Shown: one piece after another, positions 24,638 through 33,296 of the stretch
Numbering within the stretch: position 1 is the first letter of the stretch
How the letters are laid out: the number at the start of each line of letters is the position of its first letter
Assembly (NCBI GenBank): GCA_038250675.1
Contig: JBBSCB010000008.1
Span: 1-64,000 of the forward strand
From: JAICUF01 sp038250675
GTDB taxonomy: Bacteria; Gemmatimonadota; Gemmatimonadetes; Gemmatimonadales; GWC2-71-9
Direction: 5' to 3'
DNA length: 64,000 nucleotides
The notes under the pieces: model-generated
Databases searched by the model: none
Seen by the model: only the letters and a program-made list of their open reading frames with translations
What the model was told of the DNA's origin: nothing
Made by a program: the position numbers and the translations under genes

Positions 24638-25135
24638 TCACGGGCGTCGAGCGCCCTGCTTGCGTCCCTTTGGTTCCCATTCCATGACCAGCGCCGCCTC
24701 GCGTATCTCGGCGAGTGCCAGCGCCATCTCGGTGCCATCCACGAGACGGACCGTCACGTGCGCGTCGTCCGGCACCGACAGGATCTCCACTGTGGCGGTA
24801 CCCGCCAGCGCGGCGGAGCGGACCCGCGCCCGATGCCCGACGAAGCGGCGCCAGTGCGCCACCCACCGCAGCGGCCGCTCGATGCCGGGAGAGGAGACCT
24901 CCAGCACATATCGCGGGCCCACCAGGCCCGCCGTCTCCAGATATCGCTCGAGAGAGCGGCTGACCGTCCCACAGTCCTCGGCCGTCACCCCGTGGCCGGG
25001 CCTGCTGTCGGGGCGGTCGATCCGCACCTGCAGGATGGGACGCTGCTGGGTGCCGACCCGCTTCAGATCGACGAGCTCGAACCCGAGCCCGGCGACGTGA
25101 TCACGAATCTGGTCCAGCAACGCGTCGAGGGACAT
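24638..25135 (-). CDS. rimP: Ribosome maturation factor RimP
   Basis: This encodes 165 residues. The ATG at 25135 is used: MSLDALLDQIRDHVAGLGFELVDLKRV is the expected opening helix and strand, while the longer frame to 25174 would read through the hairpin. The core TAEDCGTVSRSLERYLE, YVLEVSSPGIERPL and RFVGHRARV are family signatures. RimP helps 30S assembly and heads the nusA operon in most bacteria. No Shine-Dalgarno is seen in the 12 bases between the T-tract of the preceding hairpin and the ATG. Confidence 0.92.
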   Translation of the reverse strand: MSLDALLDQIRDHVAGLGFELVDLKRVGTQQRPILQVRIDRPDSRPGHGVTAEDCGTVSRSLERYLETAGLVGPRYVLEVSSPGIERPLRWVAHWRRFVGHRARVRSAALAGTATVEILSVPDDAHVTVRLVDGTEMALALAEIREAALVMEWEPKGRKQGARRP

Positions 25136-25147
25136 TGGCCGGGGTCG

Positions 25148-25176
25148 AAAAAAAATGTGGGGGAACTCCCCCACAT
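25148..25176 (-). terminator. Intrinsic terminator / candidate attenuator in front of rimP-nusA
   Basis: On the minus strand ATGTGGGGG pairs with CCCCCACAT (nine pairs, four-base loop) and is followed at once by eight T (plus-strand A at 25148-25155). This is the clearest rho-independent terminator in the window. It could end the murA-pgeF transcript, whose last stop is at 25300. However, only about 12 bases separate the T-tract from the rimP start codon, so any promoter for the rimP-nusA-infB operon lies upstream of it or starts within a leaderless message. Confidence 0.85.
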
Positions 25177-25269
25177 CACGACAGCAGGGCCCGGTGGAGG
25201 GCCGACCAGCACAGCACGCAAATACTAGTCGAGCCCCCGTCCGCCGTCAACCGCGACGCCACCTGAGCC

Positions 25270-25303
25270 GCGGGCGGTAAGCGCCCGCTTCCGCACGGCT
25301 TAC
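25270..25303 (-). promoter_or_regulatory. Overlapping alternative stems downstream of pgeF
   Basis: GCGGGCG (25270-25276) can pair with CGCCCGC (25282-25288). GTAAGC (25277-25282) can pair with GCTTAC (25298-25303). The two stems share position 25282 and one stem's loop is the other's arm, so they exclude each other. They lie at the pgeF stop, about 100 bases upstream (in transcript order) of the rimP terminator hairpin. They could be chance in high-GC sequence; I list them because alternate stems before a terminator are the layout of an attenuator. Confidence 0.3.
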
Positions 25304-26106
25304 GCGGAGGCGCCGGGCAGCGGTATTCCCAGATACGCCACCATCCGGCCGTCGGCTCCGTGCGAGGCGCGATGACTGTAGAACAGGGGACGGTCGTGGG
25401 CCGAGCACCAGCCGGACGCGGTGGCCCCGCCGAGTCCCAGTGCGCCGGCCTGCTCCAGCAGGCACCGGCGCAAATCGACGTGCCACGGTCCGACGCCGCC
25501 GGCCTGCTGGCCCACCGCCTCGACCACCTCAGACCCGACTTCATAGCACCCGCCGCAAATGCCGACTCCGGCATGCATTAGGATTTCATCCGGCGCCGCA
25601 CCGACGTGCCGCGCCAGGAGGGCGACCCCGGCGCGCAGGATGCCACCGGCGGTGCCGCGCCAGCCGGCGTGCAGGAGCGCAATGGCACCGCGCGCGGGCG
25701 CGATCAGATAGACCGGTATGCAGTCGGCGACGGTCACAGTCAGCAGGAGCCCGACGCGTGCCGTGGCGTGACCATCCACGCCGTCGACCTGGACCCAGCC
25801 GGTTCCGCCCTCGTGCCACATGACGTGCGCGCCGTGAATCTGGGTGCCAAGGATGGTGCTCGCGAATCCCGGCTCGGCCTCGCGAAAGGCGCGCCACCGC
25901 GTCATTACCCCGCCCACCGGCTGATCGGTCCAGAGGCCAAGATCAAATCCGGCGCCGCCGTCGGCGCCACGGGCCGTGATACCGGCCACGACTCCGTACC
26001 GCGTGCGCCAATCGGCATGCTGGTACCGCGGCACCGGGCCGTCCAGCGCCGTTTCATTCAACTGCACCTCACCCATCCCTGCGCCCAGCGCGACGTGTTC
26101 AGTCAT
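25300..26106 (-). CDS. pgeF: PgeF/YfiH-type purine nucleoside phosphorylase (laccase-domain family)
   Basis: This encodes 268 residues. The ATG at 26106 overlaps the murA stop by eight bases. The 'multicopper oxidase/laccase domain' blocks are present: TQIHGAHV, VADCIPVYL (metal Cys) and LHAGWRGTAGGILRAGV (metal His). The C-terminal stretch WCSAHDRPLFYSHRASHGADGRMVAYLG is also typical. Members act as purine nucleoside phosphorylases, and one (PgeF) has been linked to peptidoglycan precursor editing. Being coupled to murA is consistent with the latter but does not prove it. Confidence 0.9.
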   Translation of the reverse strand: MTEHVALGAGMGEVQLNETALDGPVPRYQHADWRTRYGVVAGITARGADGGAGFDLGLWTDQPVGGVMTRWRAFREAEPGFASTILGTQIHGAHVMWHEGGTGWVQVDGVDGHATARVGLLLTVTVADCIPVYLIAPARGAIALLHAGWRGTAGGILRAGVALLARHVGAAPDEILMHAGVGICGGCYEVGSEVVEAVGQQAGGVGPWHVDLRRCLLEQAGALGLGGATASGWCSAHDRPLFYSHRASHGADGRMVAYLGIPLPGASA

Positions 26107-27382
26107 CGGCCCGTTCGATCTCGGCGCCGAGGGCCTTGAGCCGCTCATCGATCTTCTCGTAGCCGCGCTCGATCTGCCCCACATTGTGGATCGTGCTCTT
26201 TCCCTCGGCGGCCAGCGCCGCGAGCACCATCGCCATGCCGGCCCGGATGTCGGGCGACTCGACCACACCGCCCTTGAGCGGTGACGGCCCGGAAATGACG
26301 GCGCGATGCGGATCGCAGAGCACGATGCGCGCGCCCATGCCGATCAGCTTATCCACGAAGAAGAGCCGGGACTCGAACATCTTCTCGAACACCAGCAGCA
26401 TGCCGGCGCACTGCGTCGCCGTGACGATCGTGGTGGACATCACGTCGGCCGGAAATGCCGGCCAGGGGCCGTCCTCCAGCTTGGGGACGTGGCCACCGAG
26501 ATCGGGCCGGATGCGGCGCTCCTGGTCCGCGTCCACGATGAGGCGGGTGCCGTCCAGCCGCGGCCGGATACCCAGGCGCTCGAACGCGAGCAGCGTGCTC
26601 CGGAGATCGTCGCCGCGCACCGGGTCGATCGTGATCTCGCCGTTGGTGACGGCGGCGAGACCGATAAAGCTCCCGATCTCGATGTGGTCCGGCCCGATCG
26701 CGTACGATGCGCCACCCAGCGGCCGGCCGCCCTCGATGGTATAGATGTTGGAGCCGATCCCCTCGATCTGCGCGCCCATCGCCACGAGGCAGCGTGCCAG
26801 ATCCTGGACGTGCGGCTCGGCGGCCGCATTACGGAGCACGGTGCGCCCGCTCGCGCCCACCGCCGCCATCAACGCGTTCTCGGTGCCGGTGACACTCGGC
26901 TCGTCGAGAAAGATGTCGGCGCCCCGGAGCGCCTTGGCTTCCAGCTCGAAGCGCTCGCCAATCGAGACGAGACCGCCCAGCTGCTCGAGCGCCAGAAAAT
27001 GGGTGTCCACCCGTCGGCGGCCGATGACGTCGCCGCCCGGCGGCGGCAGCACCACCTTGCCGAACCGCGCGAGCATGGGGCCCGCCAGCAGGATCGATGC
27101 GCGGATGCGGGCGCAGAGCGCGGGGTCGAGCGGCTTGGGGCGCACCGCCTTGGTGTGGACGCGCACGGCATTGGCGCCGGTCCAGACAATCTCGGCTCCG
27201 AGATCGGCCAGCAGCGCTAGCATCGTGTCCACGTCGCGAATGCGCGGGATATTGTCGAGGTCGACCGGTCCATCGGCGAGGATGGTGGCAGCCAGAATGG
27301 GCAGCGCGGCGTTCTTGTTGCCGGCGGGGCGGATGGTCCCACGCAACGGGCGACCACCGCGGACGAGAAAGCGAGGAGGCAT
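26099..27382 (-). CDS. murA: UDP-N-acetylglucosamine 1-carboxyvinyltransferase (Asp-type MurA)
   Basis: This encodes 427 residues from the ATG at 27382; a TTG two codons earlier (27388) is possible. It carries out the first committed step of peptidoglycan synthesis, enolpyruvyl transfer from PEP. Motifs: GNKNAALPIL with the catalytic Lys23, ARASILLAGP-type loop (here RASILLAGPML), and PPPGGDVIGRRRVDTH. In E. coli MurA that last loop reads GGC.IGARPVDLH and the Cys115 is the residue fosfomycin alkylates; here the position (residue 118) is Asp. The active Asp form is known from other bacteria. The product is complete, with FPADVMSTTIV and the final RGYEKIDERLKALGA. Confidence 0.96.
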   Translation of the reverse strand: MPPRFLVRGGRPLRGTIRPAGNKNAALPILAATILADGPVDLDNIPRIRDVDTMLALLADLGAEIVWTGANAVRVHTKAVRPKPLDPALCARIRASILLAGPMLARFGKVVLPPPGGDVIGRRRVDTHFLALEQLGGLVSIGERFELEAKALRGADIFLDEPSVTGTENALMAAVGASGRTVLRNAAAEPHVQDLARCLVAMGAQIEGIGSNIYTIEGGRPLGGASYAIGPDHIEIGSFIGLAAVTNGEITIDPVRGDDLRSTLLAFERLGIRPRLDGTRLIVDADQERRIRPDLGGHVPKLEDGPWPAFPADVMSTTIVTATQCAGMLLVFEKMFESRLFFVDKLIGMGARIVLCDPHRAVISGPSPLKGGVVESPDIRAGMAMVLAALAAEGKSTIHNVGQIERGYEKIDERLKALGAEIERADD

Positions 27383-27515
27383 GGCCAAACCTCGCGGGGC
27401 CCTGCCGGAGCGTCAAGCGGCCGGGCCGGTGGTGGCGCGGAACGCGCGGGCGTTATGTTAGATGAGGTTCGTCCCGGGTTGACCGCCTGACCCCTTTCGA
27501 CGAGGTAGCCGCACC

Positions 27516-27995
27516 ATGCCGATACTCGCATTCCTTCAGGTGGCCGAGGCCCCGGCGTGGGCCAGCGTCACCATCGCCATATCGCTCGCCATCATCGCCG
27601 TCACGCTGGCCGCCTTTCTGATCGTCGTAATCGCTGCGCTCGCCGCCGGTCGCGCGCAGGCCGCGAAGCTCCACGATTTGTTGCGGGACGTGCAGGACGA
27701 CGTCAAGGGCACGATCAAGACCGTGCACCGTCTGACCGAGCAGGCCCAGGACCTGATGCTCACGCTCCGCCACGAAGCCGGCGCCTATGCCCAGACCAGC
27801 CGGCGGCTCCGGCGGAAGATCGTGCGCGGCATGGATCGGGTGGAGGAGCGGCTGGAAGATCTGGACGCACTTTACAGCGTGGTGCACGAGGAGGTCGAGG
27901 ACACCGCGCTCGACGTGGCGGCCACGTTGCGCTCGGTGCGGACCGGGCGCGGAATGATCAGCCGGGTTCGGCGGATGCTGGTGCCCGGCCGATGA
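27516..27995 (+). CDS. DUF948-like small membrane protein
   Basis: This encodes 159 residues. One transmembrane helix (about residues 16-45, SVTIAISLAIIAVTLAAFLIVVIAALA) is followed by a long amphipathic, coiled-coil-like region. That region runs through LRDVQDDVKGTIKTVHRLTEQAQDLM to VEERLEDLDALYSVVHEEVEDTALDVAATLRSVR. The layout (N-terminal helix plus helical heptads) matches DUF948, a family of unknown function. GAGG lies upstream of the ATG. The gene is divergent from murA and its stop overlaps the next start (ATGA). Confidence 0.7.
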   Translation: MPILAFLQVAEAPAWASVTIAISLAIIAVTLAAFLIVVIAALAAGRAQAAKLHDLLRDVQDDVKGTIKTVHRLTEQAQDLMLTLRHEAGAYAQTSRRLRRKIVRGMDRVEERLEDLDALYSVVHEEVEDTALDVAATLRSVRTGRGMISRVRRMLVPGR

Positions 27996-28945
27996 CCCCG
28001 CGGCGCCTGGCCTGCGCATTCGCGGTGGTCGGGCTGGTGCTGCTGGTCTGGCCGCGCGCGGCACATGCCTGGACGCCGGGCACGCACATTTTTCTGGGTG
28101 AATCGATCCTTGCCAACCTCGAGCTGTTGCCGGCCGCCGTCGCGGAACTGCTGCGGTCGTACCCGTTCGATTTTCTCTACGGCAACATCGCGGCCGATTC
28201 GTCGATCGCCAAGAAGTACGCGCCGGTGGGCCGGCATTGCCACTACTGGCACGTCGGCCAGGAAATCCACGATCTCGCCGATTCCGAGGCGCTCCGCGCC
28301 TTCGGACTGGGCTACCTGTGCCATCTCGCGGCAGACACGGTGGCGCACAACTACTTCGTACCCCGGCAGCTGGTGCTGACCAGCAGCACCGCGTCGGTGG
28401 GGCATTCCTACTGGGAAAGCCGCGTGGAGACGCACCTGGGCGATGCCTATGCGCGCATTGCCAAGGACGTGATCCTCCAGGACCATGCACCGGCCGACGC
28501 GCACCTCGACCGCATCATCTCGCCCACGATCTTCAGCGTACGCACCAACCGCCGCCTGTTCCGGGGCATGGTGCATATCACGGAGACTCAGGGGTGGCAG
28601 CGCGGAATGCAGGCCGCGCGAGACCGCAGCCGGTGGGACCTGACCGACGAGGACGTGGAGCGGCACCTCGCGCTGTCGTTCGACTTCATGGCGGCACTGC
28701 TGTCGGAGGCGGAACCGGCGACGCGCCAGCTCGATCCGTCCGGCGAGCGGCCGCTCAAGGTGGCCAAGGAGATGCGGCGCGATACGCTGCGGGGACCGAC
28801 CGGCCGCGACGCCGGCGGCCTCCAGGCCGTGGCGATCAGTCATTTCGGGCTGCCCGGACGCGAGCTCCCGTATTGGGGCGCCGCGGGGCGCCGCATGCCG
28901 TTCCACGCCAGCGCACCGGCGCGGCCGCGCCGCCTCCTGGGCTAG
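27992..28945 (+). CDS. Exported zinc-dependent phospholipase C-like protein
   Basis: This encodes 317 residues, overlapping the preceding stop by four bases. A signal peptide ends at AHA, leaving the mature N-terminus WTPGTHIFLG. In zinc-dependent phospholipase C (PF00882) the mature N-terminal Trp itself binds zinc, so this cleavage is expected. Further ligand-type residues are in YGNIAADSS, GRHCHYWHVGQEIHDL and YLCHLAADTVAHNYFVPR. The C-terminal part is basic and Arg-rich (ARPRRLLG). The function could be lipid hydrolysis or S1/P1-type nuclease-like. The stop TAG lies in a CTAG shared with the stop of the opposing PLP-enzyme gene. Confidence 0.75.
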   Translation: MTPRRLACAFAVVGLVLLVWPRAAHAWTPGTHIFLGESILANLELLPAAVAELLRSYPFDFLYGNIAADSSIAKKYAPVGRHCHYWHVGQEIHDLADSEALRAFGLGYLCHLAADTVAHNYFVPRQLVLTSSTASVGHSYWESRVETHLGDAYARIAKDVILQDHAPADAHLDRIISPTIFSVRTNRRLFRGMVHITETQGWQRGMQAARDRSRWDLTDEDVERHLALSFDFMAALLSEAEPATRQLDPSGERPLKVAKEMRRDTLRGPTGRDAGGLQAVAISHFGLPGRELPYWGAAGRRMPFHASAPARPRRLLG

Positions 28946-30156
28946 CGCCGAAGCGCGGCGACGCCGTCGATCAGACGGTCGACCTCCTCCGCCGTCGTGT
29001 AGCAGGCGCACCCTGCGCGCACCAGTCCCTCCGGCCCGACACCCAGCCGCTCGACGATCGTGCTCGCATAGAAATCGCCGTGGGAGACGAACACGCCCGC
29101 CGCCGCCAGTGCACGGGCCACGTAGGTCGACGTCACGCCTTCCACCGTAAACCCGACCGTCGGCGTGCGCGGCTCGCCCGGCGGCCGGCCATACAGCCGG
29201 ACGCCGCGGACGCCTTCCAGCCCGTCCCACATCCGGCGCACCAGCAGCTCACCCCGCTTGTGCAGCGACGCGTACGCCGTGGCCAGCGCCGTGCGCCGGT
29301 CCCCGCCGCCACCAATCGACGCCAGAAAGTCCACTGCCGCGCCGGCACCGACGATGCCCTCGTGATTGCCGGTGCCCGTCTCCAGGCGCTCCGGCGACGT
29401 CTCCGGCGCCGGGGCAAGCTTGGGCACGTCGAGCGACTCGACGGCCGCCTTCCGCCCATACAGCACGCCGACATGCGGCCCATAGAACTTGTAGGCCGAG
29501 CAGGCGAGGAAATCGCAGCCGAGCCGCCCGACGTCGACCGGTTCGTGCGCGACATAGTGCACGGCATCCACGAAACTGAGCGCGCCGGCGGCGCGGGCCA
29601 GCGCCACGGCGTGGGCCAGGTCGTTGATCGTGCCGATGGCGTTGGAGGCGGCACCGATAGCGACGAGCCGGGTCCGTGGCGTCACCGCGGCCTCGAGCGA
29701 TCCGCGGTCGAGGATCCCGCGGTCCGGATCGACCCCGACCCAGCGGAGCGTGATGCCCCGCTCGCGCGCCAGCGCCTGCCAGGGCGCGATGTCCGCGTGA
29801 TGATCCAGCTCAGTCACCACGACTTCGTCACCCGGCCCCCAATTCCGACCGAGTGCACGCGCCAGATGGAATGTGAGGGTCGTCATGTTGGCGCCGAACG
29901 CGATCTCGTCGGCCGCGGCGCCCAGAAGCTCGGCCAGCGCCGCGCGGGCGAGGCCGATCGCGACATCGGTCTCCACGCTGCTGGGATAGGCCCAGTGGGT
30001 GTTGGCGTTGTGATGGTAGAGGTAGTCGAGCATGGCATCGCCGACGTGGCGCGGGACCTGGGTGCCGCCCGGGCCATCGAAGTACGCGACAGGAACGCCG
30101 CCGACCCGGCGCTCGAGCGCCGGAAACTCCGAGCGGATCTGCTCGATGGTCTTCAC
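28942..30156 (-). CDS. Cysteine desulfurase-like PLP enzyme without the catalytic Cys
   Basis: This encodes 404 residues, a class V aminotransferase fold. PLP-binding features: TELDHHADIAPW, FVDAVHYVAHEP (Asp197, His200), and ACSAYKFYGPHVG with the Schiff-base Lys223. It fits the TIGR01976-type 'cysteine desulfurase-like' group. The loop that holds the sulfur-accepting Cys in SufS (RxGHHCAQ-like) here reads VSHGDFYAS, with no Cys. A desulfurase role is therefore doubtful; a lyase, epimerase or racemase is possible. It lies ten bases after gatB. Confidence 0.85.
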   Translation of the reverse strand: MKTIEQIRSEFPALERRVGGVPVAYFDGPGGTQVPRHVGDAMLDYLYHHNANTHWAYPSSVETDVAIGLARAALAELLGAAADEIAFGANMTTLTFHLARALGRNWGPGDEVVVTELDHHADIAPWQALARERGITLRWVGVDPDRGILDRGSLEAAVTPRTRLVAIGAASNAIGTINDLAHAVALARAAGALSFVDAVHYVAHEPVDVGRLGCDFLACSAYKFYGPHVGVLYGRKAAVESLDVPKLAPAPETSPERLETGTGNHEGIVGAGAAVDFLASIGGGGDRRTALATAYASLHKRGELLVRRMWDGLEGVRGVRLYGRPPGEPRTPTVGFTVEGVTSTYVARALAAAGVFVSHGDFYASTIVERLGVGPEGLVRAGCACYTTAEEVDRLIDGVAALRR

Positions 30157-30166
30157 TCGACGCTCG

Positions 30167-31581
<1,415 letters not shown>

Positions 31582-31585
<4 letters not shown>

Positions 31586-32997
31586 CCGCGCACCTCCGCC
31601 GTCGGCTCCAGCACCGCCTCGAGCGCGGCGGCGGCGGCGAGCATCGCCTCATCGCCGCCGAACGGCGCGATCAACTGTCCGCCGACCGGCAGTCCCCCAC
31701 TTCGCCCGAGCGGCAGACTCATGGCCGGCAGCCCGGCGAGGCTCACGGCCGAGACGAAGATATCGGCGAGATACATCGCCACCGGGTCGTCGGTCTTCTC
31801 GCCCGCGCGGAACGCGGTGGTAGGCGTTGTCGGGGTGAAGAGAAAGTCCACGCCGGACGCGAAGACGGCGGTAAAATCCGCTGCAATCAGATTGCGGACC
31901 CGCTGTGCCTTCCGGTAATACGCGTCGTAGTAGCCGGCGCTCAGCACATAGGTCCCCACCAGAATGCGGCGCCGCACTTCGGCGCCGAAGCCGGCGCCGC
32001 GGGTGGCGCGATACAGAGCACGAACGTCGTCGTCGGGGGAGCTCTGCCGGAGCCCGTATCGCACCCCGTCGAACCGCGCCAGATTGGCCGACGCCTCGGC
32101 CGGCGCGATGATGTAATAGGTGGGAACCGCGTAACGCGTGTGCGGCAGTGAGACGTCGACCAGCTCCGCGCCCAGCCCGCGCAGTGCGGCGATGCCACGA
32201 TCGACCGCGGCCCGCACGCCGGCATCGAGATCCGCCGGCAGGTATTCGCGCGGGAGCCCGATCCGCACCCCGCGAAGGTCGCTGCGCGGCGACGCGGCGG
32301 CCATCGGCGGCTGGTCCAGCGTCGTCGAATCCAGGGGATCCCCACCGCTGATGGCGCGAAGAACCCGCGCTGCCACATCCACCGTGCTGCCGAACACCGA
32401 GACGCAATCGAGCGACGACCCGAACGCGACCAGTCCGTGCCGGCTGACACGTCCGTAACTCGGCTTCACGCCCACGATGCCGCAGAAGCTGGCCGGCTGG
32501 CGCACCGATCCACCGGTTTCGGATCCGAGCGCCGCGGGAACCGCGCCCGCCGCCACCAGCGCCGCCGAGCCACCGGACGATCCGCCGGGCACGCGCGCCG
32601 GATCGAGCGGATGCCGTACCCGCCCGTACGCCGAGTGCTCGGTGGACGAGCCCATGGCAAATTCGTCGAGGTTGGTCTTGGCGGCGATGAGCGCGCCGGC
32701 GGCGCGCAGCCGCCGAACCACCGTGGCGTCGTACGGAGACACGTAGCCCTCCAGCATGCGGGAGGCGCAGGTCGTGGGCTGCTCCACTGTCACGATGTTG
32801 TCCTTGACGGCCACCGGCATGGCGGCAAGCGGGAGCGTCGCATCGATGGCGGTGACCGTGGCCATCAGCGCATCCGCCCGGGCCGCTTCGGCGTCCAGCA
32901 GCGGCTGGGACCAGCTCAGCGTGGCGTTGAGGCCCGCCGCGTCGCACCGGGCCAGCTCGCGGCCGGCCGCGCTCGCCGCCACGGCGGCCGGCGTCAC
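31582..32997 (-). CDS. gatA: Asp-tRNA(Asn)/Glu-tRNA(Gln) amidotransferase subunit A
   Basis: This encodes 471 residues from GTG at 32997. GatA is the amidase that releases ammonia from glutamine. The Ser-cisSer-Lys triad is visible: VAVKDNIVT (Lys), GGSSGGSAALVAAG (cis-Ser region) and ALGSETGGSVRQPASFCG (nucleophile Ser). It ends in STPTTPTTAFRAGEK-type sequence (here FTPTTPTTAFRAGEK) and SAVSLAGLPAMSLPLG. It is coupled to gatC (overlap of four bases) and gatB, so the full GatCAB set is present in one run. Confidence 0.97.
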
Positions 32998-33296
32998 GCG
33001 CCCTCCTCCATGGTGCCGCGGCGCGGCACGAGGAAGAACCCCTGCACAAACTCCGGCGCCATCGCCGAAAGCGGGTGGACCAGCGGCACGGGGTCCACCA
33101 CGTCGTCCCGCAGGCGCACCTGTGGCGGGCCGGCAGCGTAGGACTCGGCGGTCTCGCCGGCCGGCACCTCGTCGAGCTGCGCCACGTAATCCACGATCCG
33201 CCCCAGCTGCTCCACCAGACGATCCAGCTCTGCCTCGTCGACGGCGATCTCGGCCAGCCGCGCGGCGTGAAGCACCTGTTGTCGCCCGATGCTCAT
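32994..33296 (-). CDS. gatC: Asp-tRNA(Asn)/Glu-tRNA(Gln) amidotransferase subunit C
   Basis: This encodes 100 residues, the family length. GatC wraps GatA and bridges it to GatB. The family start is clear: QVLHAARLAEIAVDEAELDRLVEQLGRIVDYVAQLDEV. The C-terminal half has the usual LRDDVVDP and the late PLSAMAPEFVQGFFLVP. The start overlaps the uvrD stop by four bases, and the stop overlaps gatA. Confidence 0.94.
   Translation of the reverse strand: MSIGRQQVLHAARLAEIAVDEAELDRLVEQLGRIVDYVAQLDEVPAGETAESYAAGPPQVRLRDDVVDPVPLVHPLSAMAPEFVQGFFLVPRRGTMEEGA

Noticed and set aside
26099..27388. TTG at 27388 as the murA start
   Set aside because: An ATG two codons later (27382) gives the usual MurA N-terminus and is equally spaced from the upstream GAGG; the difference is two residues.
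27383..27515. Promoter for murA or the DUF948-like gene (TTGACC at about 27478 on plus; TTGACG near 27415 on minus)
   Set aside because: No acceptable -10 box at a proper distance from either -35-like hexamer.
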